This document shows positions 8,650 to 17,012 of a stretch of DNA of 64,000 bases, in pieces. The translations under genes and the position numbers were made by a program. The stretch lies in NCBI GenBank assembly GCA_963677345.2, contig CAXXLC010000038.1, positions 1-64,000 on the forward strand, written 5' to 3'. The first letter of the stretch is position 1; every line of letters begins with the position of its first letter. This DNA comes from Saccharicrinis sp963677345 (GTDB lineage: Bacteria; Bacteroidota; Bacteroidia; Bacteroidales; Marinilabiliaceae). The notes beneath the pieces are model-generated. The model was not told where the DNA came from, searched no databases, and saw nothing but the letters and a program-made list of their open reading frames with translations.

Positions 8650-9156
8650 ATGGATATTCTACAGATTATAGAAAGAATGATATGGCCTGGATTGGCTGCT
8701 GTTGGTTTTGCCATTCTTTTCAATGTGCCACAGCGTACCCTAATAGTGATTTTTGGAATGGGTGCAGTTTGTGGAGTGACTAAATATATATCAATGGAGT
8801 TTGGTTTAGAGGTTGTTCTGGCTACTTTTTTATCTGCCACAATTGTTGGGTTTCTTAGTATTCCAGCTGCAAATAACAAACGCTCACCAATGTATGTGTT
8901 TGCAATTCCTTCTATCATATCAATGATTCCAGGGGCTTTTTCATACAGGGCTATGTTGGGGTTAATAAAACTAACAGGAAAAGTGTCGCCGGATGAATTT
9001 ATGCAGGTAATGCAGGAAACAACTTCAAATGGATTAAAAGCTGTATTTGTATTATTATCAATTGCCGTTGGAGTTTCAATGCCTATGATACTGTTACGCT
9101 ATGACTCAGCGCAGGAAATTGTGGCCCATATCGTTAAAAGACATCATCATGAGTAA
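8650..9156 (+). CDS. Threonine/serine exporter family protein, ThrE domain 2 (DUF3815)
   Basis: A 168-aa membrane protein with about four hydrophobic segments and the family pattern NVPQRTL, KYISMEFGLEVVLATFLSATIVGFLS, FAIPSIISMIPGAFSYRAM. In Corynebacterium ThrE both halves are one polypeptide; in many bacteria they are split as here. It lies 4 bp after domain 1. Its 3' end runs directly into a 7-bp tandem tract. Confidence 0.85.
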   Translation: MDILQIIERMIWPGLAAVGFAILFNVPQRTLIVIFGMGAVCGVTKYISMEFGLEVVLATFLSATIVGFLSIPAANNKRSPMYVFAIPSIISMIPGAFSYRAMLGLIKLTGKVSPDEFMQVMQETTSNGLKAVFVLLSIAVGVSMPMILLRYDSAQEIVAHIVKRHHHE

Positions 9157-9159
9157 GTA

Positions 9160-9640
9160 CTCAGCTTACTTAGTTCCTGGCTCTTAGTTCCTGGCTCTTA
9201 GTTCCTGGCTCTTAGTTCCTAGCTCTTAGCTCTTAGGCGTTAGGCTTTAGACCATAGTATTTCAGGTTGCAACATTTGCGCAGCAATAAATAATTTGATG
9301 ACGATCAATCAGTTGTTAAATCGTTAATTTGTTGAGTTGATGAATTGATTAGGGATTAGGTCATTAGATTATTAGATCATTAGTAACTTACCCCAAATAT
9401 TCGTGTTTTTTCTGGCAAAATATTCAGGGTAAGCTGGAGATAGGCTATAGGAAATAGGTGATAGGGATTTGCGTCTTGTAAAATAGCCAAGCTGTAAATC
9501 AGTTCTCCCCCCAATTGGGGGAGTTAGAGGGGGCTTGTAATTTTTTGTTTTCAATGGTGGATAACCCTGTTTTATCAGGGTATGTTTTTCGTCATATTGT
9601 ATTTGTGATAAAATTATAGAGGTAAACAACTCGTATCAAT
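9160..9640. repeat. Repeat-filled spacer after thrE
   Basis: From about 9166 a clean 7-bp tract alternates TTAGTTC and CTGGCTC, then changes to TTAGCTC, TTAGGCG and TTAGGCT. At about 9310-9390 an 8-bp tract follows (units such as TTGTTGAG, TTGATGAA, GATTATTA, GATCATTA). At 9488-9540 there is a minus-oriented copy of the CTCCCCCCAATTGGGGGAG module. No gene is seen, although a spurious minus-strand frame crosses it. Confidence 0.75.
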
Positions 9641-9641
9641 T

Positions 9642-10901
9642 CTATAATTCTCCTGTATTGGCTTTTTTAAAATAGGTCAAAAGCGAATCGTAACTAAGAT
9701 TTCCAGAATTATTCTGCTTTTTTACTTTTATAAACTGATTAAATATTTCGATTATAGGCTTTAAGTCATTATTTCCTTTCAATGTTATATAACCTTTTGC
9801 AATCATTTGGTGAAGTTTTTTTACAAAATCCTTTGGATTGTGATTCCACTCTAAATATTGAATATTAGCTTTATGACAATTAGATTCCTTTAGTTGTATT
9901 AATATATTAGACAATTGAATATGATTATTGTTTGATTTTATGTTCATGTCCCGATTAAATTGTTTTACTCTTTTAAGTTGTTTTTTGATGAAAATGATTT
10001 CGGACTGAATGGCACTTATTGATGTATTTTTATATTGTTGAAACAGTTGAAAATATAAATCGTAAATGGATTTGGAGCCATAACCTAATAACATAACCTC
10101 TGTTATTAATTGACGATACTCATTCCATAAATCAGGTTCTTTGGAATTATCATATATTCTTTTTATCAGCTGGTAAATATCGCATATATTTGAAAGTAAT
10201 ACATTTTCATGCTCAGTAGTTGCAGGAAGACTATTAAATGCTACTATCAAATTTTTTAAAGGCAAGTATAATATATGTTCAGATGGAATATATTCATTTA
10301 TCTTTACAATGTCATTTAATACTTTTAAATAGTTGTTTCGTAAATAATAATTGTCAACTTTTCTTCTCCATGGAGTATCTTCTAACAAGCTGATTGTTTG
10401 TTTCACTTTTCGCGGATTGCTATTAAACTGAGGTAATAACCTAATACAAGAGGGTGTTTTGTGTCCGGGTATATATCCTTTTAATAGATTTCGTGCATTT
10501 ATTAACGATCCTGATAATAACAGATAGAAATCTAAATCATGAAGAAAAATATTGTATTCTTCAGATGTAAGATTACAAGGTATTGTCCATGCGTAGTTGT
10601 CTAATGATTCCTTTATACCTATTAAATTAAATAAGTAATTACAAACGTCTTTAATATTATTTTTCTTTTGTAGGATATGAGATAAGCATTCTTTTATTAA
10701 TTGATCCATATGATCATATATGGCTATGCAATCAAAGTTTATATTTTCTGTAGATCCTATATTTTTCCATTTCAAAGATTTTCTGAGTAGAATGGAATCT
10801 GCTATTGTATGAATTGAAGCTAACATGACTTTGAGTGTTTGGTTGATATTATTTATAAATAAATTAAACAAAATACTCAAAAATTCAAAATTATTTAACA
10901 T
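9642..10901 (-). CDS. Hypothetical protein with possible RteC-like C-terminal domain
   Basis: A 419-aa protein that I do not recognise as a whole. It is rich in Asn, Ile and Leu, lacks a signal peptide and is predominantly helical. The last 70 residues (YLEWNHNPKDFVKKLHQMIAKGYI, then a run ending SLLTYFKKANTGEL) resemble the C-terminal region of Bacteroides RteC-type regulators, where a Trp-containing strand is followed by a helix and an N-[N/G]-x-D stretch. That resemblance is weak. A transposon inserted 17 bp before the ATG has separated the gene from its promoter or possibly from an N-terminal part. Confidence 0.5.
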   Translation of the reverse strand: MLNNFEFLSILFNLFINNINQTLKVMLASIHTIADSILLRKSLKWKNIGSTENINFDCIAIYDHMDQLIKECLSHILQKKNNIKDVCNYLFNLIGIKESLDNYAWTIPCNLTSEEYNIFLHDLDFYLLLSGSLINARNLLKGYIPGHKTPSCIRLLPQFNSNPRKVKQTISLLEDTPWRRKVDNYYLRNNYLKVLNDIVKINEYIPSEHILYLPLKNLIVAFNSLPATTEHENVLLSNICDIYQLIKRIYDNSKEPDLWNEYRQLITEVMLLGYGSKSIYDLYFQLFQQYKNTSISAIQSEIIFIKKQLKRVKQFNRDMNIKSNNNHIQLSNILIQLKESNCHKANIQYLEWNHNPKDFVKKLHQMIAKGYITLKGNNDLKPIIEIFNQFIKVKKQNNSGNLSYDSLLTYFKKANTGEL

Positions 10902-11763
10902 TATATAATATTTTAGGGCCTTTAGGTAGGGTGTCCAATTTAACGTTTTTATTTTATGCTACTTTTTGTAAAAAATTTGTTCTTTTTGTCACCAAGTTAG
11001 GAGATAAGTTTTTAACGCTCCAATCTTTTATTTTGTCCATTTTCATTTCTTCGAGTACTGTTTTAAAATTAAAATCAGTAGCTATTTTTGGGTTAAGAAG
11101 CCTTGTGTATAAAGGAATAAATAAAACTTGAGATGTAACTCCGTATAACTTATTGGGAGATTTCCGCTCTTTATATTTTCCAAAAAGAGATTCTATAATA
11201 TCAGAAGAATTATTGTGTACAGGTAATTCCTCAGAAAGGAGTTCAGCTTCTTCTTTTAGAAAAGTATTAATTTTTTCTGCTAATCTAAACATACGATCAT
11301 TACCATTAAAAAGTGACCTCTTTATAATTCTTTGACACTCACATATTGATTTTTGAGATAATCCTTTTTGTTTGCAGGTATACTCAATCTCTTCTATGCA
11401 TTTTACAACTTCGTTTAATTCATCAATTAATGAGGCATTTACAGGAATAAAAGAGAAAACTTCTTTCTCTTTATCTTTCATTGAGTGATAATTTCTTAAC
11501 ATATTTGACGACCACTTAACCCAACTGGAAAGATTAATAAATCTTGCTATAGTCCGTTGCGTGGGTGGTAGTAAGTAGGCAAACTTTGTCATATTATACC
11601 TAAAATACGCAAGAATTTTTTTTAACTACGAATTACTCGAATTACACGAAAATAAAATACTTGCGCATTTAAAATTGTAGACAATTTAAATTTTTAAGCA
11701 GAAAACCCCTTACCCACTTTTAAAAGCTATTGCGGGAAAGCTTAAAACCAAGAAATCATATTT

Positions 11764-13044
11764 TCAACCAGAATTTGCCATTTGAATTAATTTTTCATTG
11801 TTAGTAGCAAGATGAATCACTGTTCTTCGGCCACTATCAGTAAATTTAGCAACAGTAGCCACAAAACGAAAAATGAACTTTTTAAGCCGAGAGGTTTTCG
11901 TTAATCCAACGACTACTTTAGCAAATATATTTAACAGCCACTTATATATTATATGCGCAACAGCCATGATTATCAGGTATACCGTGTTTTCTTCAAGGAA
12001 ACTATGTGGCATGGAATTCCAATTGAAGTCATTGTTTTGAATATCAAAAACACGTTCACAATTTCCTCTTCTATTGTAAAATTCAATTGCTTCCTTTTCT
12101 GAAACATCCCAGTCGTTGGTGATGATAAATAAGTAGTTTTTAGCATCTCTTGTAAAAAGAGATTTTTGACCTGTTTTATTAGGCCATCGGTAGGCTACAA
12201 TACGATGCTCATATTTTCCGAATTGATATTTAAAACTATTTACTTCATAATCCTGAAAATTAATAAGGCAAGTCTCCCAATCCAGTGTATCTGCAGCCTT
12301 TGTTAATAAAGTTTCTGAGTTATTTGCCCTAATCGAAAAAAGGATATCTTTTTCATGAAAATAGTCTGTAACTTCTTTGATGTATGAACCACAATCCATT
12401 CTTGCATAACGAGGTTTTACACCTTTGTTGTTAAGTACTTTTAGAACTCTTTTATGAGTTGCCAACTGTGCTGTTTTAACATTACAATTTCCATTTCGTC
12501 CTTCGATATAAACAGGAATATTTGAAATAGTTGCTATACCTGGAAAATATCCTCTTTTTCCTTTGTAACTATATTCTGCATCATATTTTTCTGCTGGAAT
12601 AAATTGATGGTCAAAATCATAAACTAAGTCTTTGTCGTTAGGATTTAATTGTTTGAATTTTAACGCACTATCAAGTAAAAATTCATTCATTTTAGGGTTT
12701 ACGTTGATTTTATTAGGTTTCCCTGATTGTGTTTCAATATTATCACACGGAACTGATAATTCAACATCACCACGTAAAATTGTATCTGCAGAAGGAATTT
12801 TAATACCTTTAAGATGTTTTAATGTATTATCTCTCAAATAATTTACATCTTCGGTTGAATTACCACCGCAAAATGTTGTATATATTCTACTTAATAATAT
12901 ATCAGAGTAATTATAACCTATCTTTTTTACTCTTTCACCTAATTGATTATCAATGAAATCAATTGCTCCATCAGCATAAAGTTGCTTATGAATTAGGTGA
13001 ATGCCACCAAATGGTGTTACTTTGGAATCGAAAATTTTGTACAC
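11764..13044 (-). CDS. IS1380-family transposase
   Basis: A 426-aa DDE transposase. Family features are DFDHQFIPAEKYDAEYSYKG with the first conserved Asp, the MDCGSYIKEV strand carrying the second Asp, and YNRRGNCERVFDIQNNDFNW with the YREK-like segment and catalytic Glu. Length and single-gene organisation are normal and no frameshift or stop is seen, so the element may be active. It lies inside and interrupts another transposase gene. Confidence 0.93.
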   Translation of the reverse strand: MYKIFDSKVTPFGGIHLIHKQLYADGAIDFIDNQLGERVKKIGYNYSDILLSRIYTTFCGGNSTEDVNYLRDNTLKHLKGIKIPSADTILRGDVELSVPCDNIETQSGKPNKINVNPKMNEFLLDSALKFKQLNPNDKDLVYDFDHQFIPAEKYDAEYSYKGKRGYFPGIATISNIPVYIEGRNGNCNVKTAQLATHKRVLKVLNNKGVKPRYARMDCGSYIKEVTDYFHEKDILFSIRANNSETLLTKAADTLDWETCLINFQDYEVNSFKYQFGKYEHRIVAYRWPNKTGQKSLFTRDAKNYLFIITNDWDVSEKEAIEFYNRRGNCERVFDIQNNDFNWNSMPHSFLEENTVYLIIMAVAHIIYKWLLNIFAKVVVGLTKTSRLKKFIFRFVATVAKFTDSGRRTVIHLATNNEKLIQMANSG

Positions 13045-13069
13045 ACACCTAATCAGGTGAAAATTTTCG

Positions 13070-13099
13070 AGACCTGCAAATCTTGCAGGTCTTTTTTTA
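13070..13099 (+). terminator. Hairpin terminator inside the IS1380 element
   Basis: AGACCTGCAA, a short loop, TTGCAGGTCT and a T-tract, oriented on the plus strand just upstream of the minus-strand transposase start. It would stop transcription crossing the element left to right. A second small hairpin (CACCT-AATC-AGGTG) lies beside it at 13047-13060. Confidence 0.65.
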
Positions 13100-14271
13100 T
13101 CAAATATTTACATCTATTATCTTATAATACTCTTGCGGAAACAAGGTTATATTTTGCTTTTGCCTGCGACATTAATTTAGTATAGTGTTTAAAATCAGTT
13201 TCATCTTTATATGCCCTTTCTAAATACATTCCTAATGAATGGCTAATGTCTCTTTGATGTTTTATTTTAGCTTCGCTTATTCCTTTCTTCATTATTGATG
13301 CATTATCACTTATGACATAATTAGGTCGATGTCCTACTTTTTTAGCGACGATATCAAGATGCCTCTTAATACCTTCTCCATTCCAGCTCTTAGCCACAGC
13401 AATATCAAGTACTTGAGCATCATCACTCCGTAATGGACGTTCTTGATGCAAAGCTGGAACTCCAACTGTAAAAAGAAGTTTCTCTTCTCCTATCATCATA
13501 CTCTCATCTACAATTGCTGCATAATTAGTATCACGCATCATATCACAAGAATTCTCGTATACATTTAAGCCGCATTTTTTGACCCAGTTACTAATTGTGT
13601 TATGACAGGGTATTTTACCTAAAACTCCCTCAAAAACCTCGTTTATAACCTCTAAGGCCTTAACTATATGACGAAATCCGCAGTTTGTTCGTGTATAGAG
13701 CAAACAACTTAATCGAACAGTAAGCTCTGAATATCCATATCGTTTAATTTGCTTGACAGTAAATGTTTTTGTTCCTGATTTACTATTATCTCCTGTGTAT
13801 CGTTTTTTTTTATCTCCTTTTTCAATTCTTTATTTATTGACTTAGTTTTATCCAATTTCTCTGATAACTTTTTATTTTCTTTTTTCAACTTTAAAAGCTC
13901 TTCTTTCAATCGTTGTTTTTCTGATTTTTTGTATTCTTTTCTCATTGATATCTAATCATTTATCTCCGATAAAAATAATGAAAATCCGAAAGAAAAACAA
14001 GTTTTAATTAATTTGTAATCAAATATTTACACTCGTATAAATACAATATAGTAAATTGGAATTTAATCTTTTTTTATATCAAATTGGACACCCTAGCCTT
14101 TAGGCCTGATTTCTTAGTAGAAAATAGCTGATGTATTGTAATCAAGGGGCGTAGCTCTGTTGTCTTAAACAGTGTCATTCCATTCAAAAAGATATTTGGA
14201 TTCATAGTTAATATCAGACTTTTTAAGGAACGATAGATATTCATCATTTAAACATTTTTTTATGATGTTCT

Positions 14272-14448
14272 TAATTAGAATCTGTCCATAAAGTCCGATA
14301 ATTGCGTTACGCTTATTTTGAAAACGGTCATTTACAAAAGTAAACTCACTGATTTTCTCCCGATAGCAATCGGGATACGCAAGCCTTGTTCTCGAACTTT
14401 CTGAACAAGACTCTCAAAAAAATTGACATTATAGACAGATTCTAATTA
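14272..14448. mobile_element. 177-bp MITE-like element
   Basis: Inverted ends of about 19 bp, starting TAATTAGAATCTGTC on the left (14272) and mirrored on the right (to 14448), are flanked by a 5-bp direct duplication GTTCT (14267-14271 and 14449-14453). The interior has no complete gene but includes the perfect inverted repeat CCCGATAGCAATCGGG. The ends resemble IS5-type termini, so the element may be a deletion derivative moved in trans. The surrounding spacer 13946-14522 holds no other convincing gene; an open minus-strand frame across 14166-14350 is unidentified. Confidence 0.75.
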
Positions 14449-14522
14449 GTTCTATACACCACAAATTCTGAAACATACGTTAGCATATACTTAGCAGTAT
14501 TTCTATTTTTCATAAAAATCAC

Positions 14523-15164
14523 TTATGGCATTATTACTGTTCCTACATATAAACTATTACTTGATAATTCAGAATTATTTGCATCATTAAATATAGTATA
14601 GCAATGCACTTTAGTACCGGATTGAATGCATGATATAGATAATTTACCGCCTTTATCTTCTCTGCAATAGTCGTTTATTGAGAAAAAGGTTTGGTTATCC
14701 TCCGATATTGCAACTAGAATTGCATGATCGTTTTTATAATTAGAATGATATTCTCCATAATTGCTCCAATTAAATACGATATCATTCTTAATTATTTTTA
14801 CAGAATCCGAATAACATGTTTCAACAGGTCCCTTTGCTAGTTGTAATTTTTTATAATTTACAGTGAACTCAGGATACTCACCTTCAAGTGCATTTTGAAG
14901 TAAAAGCGACATTGCCATATTTTGTGGTGATCTGGAATGGTATTTTGAATTAAAACCTATTTTTATAACAGGACTTAAAGATTTTATAAAACCCATTGCA
15001 AAACGAAATCTGGCACGTTGAATGATTTGCTTTTCCGAAGGTTTTTTACTATTCTTTTTGGGTAATTGTCTGAAATATTGTTTTCCATTTTTAACAACAC
15101 CTACGATATTTCCTATTCTGCCTGAAAACAATCCGGATATTAGATTTCCATATACTCTAGCCAT
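14523..15164 (-). CDS. DUF6266 family protein (paralogue 1)
   Basis: A 213-aa protein with the DUF6266 layout: a Gly-rich start (GNLISGLFSGRIGNIVGVVKNGKQYFR) and PSEKQIIQRARFRFAMGFI, followed by a beta-rich C-terminal half with FNWSNYG. It shares order and motifs with the gene 130 bp upstream (15294-15932) and is a diverged tandem duplicate. The family is Bacteroidota-specific and of unknown function. The Gly/Val start looks like an amphipathic element rather than a signal peptide. Confidence 0.8.
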   Translation of the reverse strand: MARVYGNLISGLFSGRIGNIVGVVKNGKQYFRQLPKKNSKKPSEKQIIQRARFRFAMGFIKSLSPVIKIGFNSKYHSRSPQNMAMSLLLQNALEGEYPEFTVNYKKLQLAKGPVETCYSDSVKIIKNDIVFNWSNYGEYHSNYKNDHAILVAISEDNQTFFSINDYCREDKGGKLSISCIQSGTKVHCYTIFNDANNSELSSNSLYVGTVIMP

Positions 15165-15220
15165 GACTTAATGATTTATGATTGTTGAATGATTATTTTA
15201 TAGTAGTTGATTTTTTAAAT

Positions 15221-15253
15221 CTTCCCCTTTGACAGAGGTCAAAAGGGAAGACC
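15221..15253. terminator. Hairpin between the DUF6266 paralogues
   Basis: CTTCCCCTTTGAC, loop AGAG, GTCAAAAGGGAAG forms a strong stem. There is no clear T-tract on the minus strand, so this is an attenuating hairpin or part of the CTCCCC repeat family rather than a proven terminator. Confidence 0.4.
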
Positions 15254-15293
15254 AGGTCTGTTATGTTGTTATTACGTCATAAACAACATACAA

Positions 15294-15932
15294 CTAAGGA
15301 ATACTTACAGTGCCTAAGTAAACGCTGTTACTGGCTCTTTTTAAATTGTCGGTTTCGGCAAAAGCAAGATAGCAGTGTACCAAAGTGCCCGAAGGTGCAT
15401 TGGGGAAGGGGATATTACCAGTGCGATCTTCCCTGATATATTCATCAATGGAATAGGATGGATAATATCCGTTTGCCACACCAACAAGTAATACTTGTTC
15501 TTTACCATGTATTTCCAGGGCCTTGTCAGTGTCATTCCAGTTAAACGCAATATGATCTGTTTCAACAATTACTGATGCTGAATCTGCCACTTTGATGGCA
15601 CCTTTAGCCAGGTATAGATTTTCATAATCTACATCAAACAAAGGATATTCGCCTGTTATGGCATACGTTAACATATGACCCTGGGCTGCATTTTGAGCAG
15701 ATTGCTTTACTCCCTGTGTTTTGAAACCAATTTGTATAACCGGATATAGCGGTTGTAAAAATTTAGCTGCAAATCCAAATTTAGTGCGTTGGATAATCTG
15801 CTTTTCTGTTGCTTTTTTATTACCTGTGTTTTGAATGGCTTTCATATAAGTGATGCCTTTCCATGTTGCACCTACTACATTACCTACTTTACCGTTGAAT
15901 CCACCTAGGATTCCATTGCTAATTTTTCCCAT
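15294..15932 (-). CDS. DUF6266 family protein (paralogue 2)
   Basis: A 212-aa protein with the canonical DUF6266 start MGKISNGILGGFNGKVGNVV and the TEKQIIQRTKFGFAAKF motif, then a beta-rich half with FNWNDTDKA and a closing YLGTVSIP that matches YVGTVIMP of paralogue 1. The 88-aa membrane protein gene starts just upstream, 2 bp away, so the two are co-transcribed. Function is unknown. Confidence 0.82.
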   Translation of the reverse strand: MGKISNGILGGFNGKVGNVVGATWKGITYMKAIQNTGNKKATEKQIIQRTKFGFAAKFLQPLYPVIQIGFKTQGVKQSAQNAAQGHMLTYAITGEYPLFDVDYENLYLAKGAIKVADSASVIVETDHIAFNWNDTDKALEIHGKEQVLLVGVANGYYPSYSIDEYIREDRTGNIPFPNAPSGTLVHCYLAFAETDNLKRASNSVYLGTVSIP

Positions 15933-15934
15933 GA

Positions 15935-16201
15935 CTATTTATTTTTACGATTTTTAATTTTAATGATGTTTCTCTTATGGCTTTTTTTAGCCGCTGTTTT
16001 TTCAGCTGCTTTACGGGTTTTATACCTTTTTATCCAGTTTGAAATAACAGTTGTGAGAGTTCCTGCCAGCAGGGTGATCACTGACCTGATCAACAATGTT
16101 TGTGGATCAGTATCCTGGGTCGAAAATAATTGTGCATCTGCCATTTCCATTGCACCTAAAGTACCCAGCGAACCGATGGCGAAATTTTTAAATCCATTCA
16201 T
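15935..16201 (-). CDS. Small membrane protein upstream of DUF6266
   Basis: An 88-aa protein with one clear hydrophobic segment (LLIRSVITLLAGTLTTVISNWI) and a highly basic tail (KRYKTRKAAEKTAAKKSHKR, then IIKIKNRKNK). The first 30 residues are moderately hydrophobic. It sits 2 bp upstream of DUF6266 paralogue 2. Size and layout recall holin-like or phage-tail-associated membrane peptides, but I do not recognise a family. Confidence 0.6.
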   Translation of the reverse strand: MNGFKNFAIGSLGTLGAMEMADAQLFSTQDTDPQTLLIRSVITLLAGTLTTVISNWIKRYKTRKAAEKTAAKKSHKRNIIKIKNRKNK

Positions 16202-16512
16202 TTATCTGTTTTTGTAATCCTCAATATTATTGATCAGATAATAAAGAGGATCGGATTAAACATGGTATCGGCCGATGTTTTTCGCATAGGGCGTAGGGAT
16301 TAGAGCGAAGAGCTAACTTGTTTCTTTAACCTTTCTCTTTTCTCTTTGAATCCTTTCCCTTAGCTTTCGATATCTAAATTATATTAATGAGGAGATCGAA
16401 AAAATAACAGTAATTTTACTGTAACTTTTTATCGTTGTAATGAATTGAAAATCAGTAATAAGTAAAAAGTGGTTGATCTTAAAATGGAGAGAAAAAGGGC
16501 TAAAAACACCCA

Positions 16513-16681
16513 ATTATTCAGAAAAACGCCAAAATCAGGGAAAATTATTCAGAAAATGGCCAAAAACAGCAAAAATTATTCAGAAAAACGTCTTTTTGGG
16601 GGTATTTAGGATATGGCTTCGGGTCGTGTTCGGGTAACGTTCGGGTGGGGTAGGGTTCTGTTCGGGTTTTGTTCGGGTTGG
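16513..16681. repeat. Two short direct-repeat sets in an 811-bp spacer
   Basis: ATTATTCAGAAAA recurs three times with 31-bp spacing (16513, 16544, 16575). Next to it GTTCGGGT recurs four times (16628, 16639, 16660, 16671) with 11-bp steps apart from one gap of 21. These lie in the gene-free stretch 16202-17012, where I see no other feature. Confidence 0.6.
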
Positions 16682-17012
16682 CATAGGGCTATAGGAGCCG
16701 AATAAAATCCAATAAGAAGGCGCAGTGATGATGGAGGTGGTACGGATCAGTCTGCAGTTGTCAGTTCTTAGTCCGCGTATTACGCAAATTAACACGAATT
16801 TTTATTGCTCCGCAATAATGTATAGTCCGCAGATTACTCAGATTAAACAGATTATGGATTGCGTTGCAATATTTTTACATCCCGGTAATCAGCTCTTCTC
16901 CTTACCTCAACGATTTCATCAATTCGACAATCTTAAAGATCCTAATCTTAAATCCAAAATCATCTTTCATAAATCATGTTTCATCACAAGCATTATTATT
17001 TATATTTGTATT

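Larger units (their letters stand above)
11599..13146 (-). mobile_element. IS1380-family insertion sequence
   Basis: A 1,548-bp element inserted into the outer transposase. The ends share CCT and CGCAAGA as an imperfect inverted repeat (CCTAAAATACGCAAGA against CCTTGTTTCCGCAAGA). A 5-bp target duplication TTATA flanks it (11594-11598 and 13147-13151). It carries one transposase gene on the minus strand. Confidence 0.9.
10954..13945 (-). pseudogene. Transposase of the outer element, interrupted by a nested IS
   Basis: Three minus-strand pieces form one transposase: a Lys/Glu-rich coiled coil (13945-13709), a middle part with the probable catalytic Asp region AAIVDESMMIG and VISDNASIMKKG (13703-13122), and a C-terminal part (11592-10954) with LLPPTQRTIARF and SLFGKYKERKSP. 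Removing the nested IS and one copy of its 5-bp duplication joins QAKAKYN to MTKFAYLLPP exactly in frame. The first and second pieces are in different frames and meet at an A9 run (minus strand, 13803-13811), where a -1 shift restores one frame. The reconstructed gene is exactly 480 codons. It is inactive while interrupted. Confidence 0.88.
10927..14095 (-). mobile_element. DDE-type insertion sequence carrying a nested IS1380-family element
   Basis: Terminal inverted repeats TAGGGTGTCCAATTTAA (10927-10943) and its complement (14079-14095) match at 16 of 17 positions. They are flanked by a 9-bp direct duplication GCCTTTAGG at 10918-10926 and 14096-14104. Without the nested element the transposon is about 1.6 kb, a normal IS size. 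I could not assign the family: the transposase has a coiled-coil N terminus and an ESLFGKYKERKS motif near the C terminus. It sits just upstream of the 419-aa gene. Confidence 0.9.

Noticed and set aside
14166..14350. Minus-strand open frame (about 60 codons) across the MITE-like element
   Set aside because: It crosses the element border, and excision of the element puts a stop codon in frame; no family is recognisable.
16725..17012. N-terminal extension of the NTP_transf_5 gene
   Set aside because: The upstream 96 codons encode spacer DNA with repeat words (AATTAACACGAATT-like) and do not resemble the family; the domain begins after ATG 17013.
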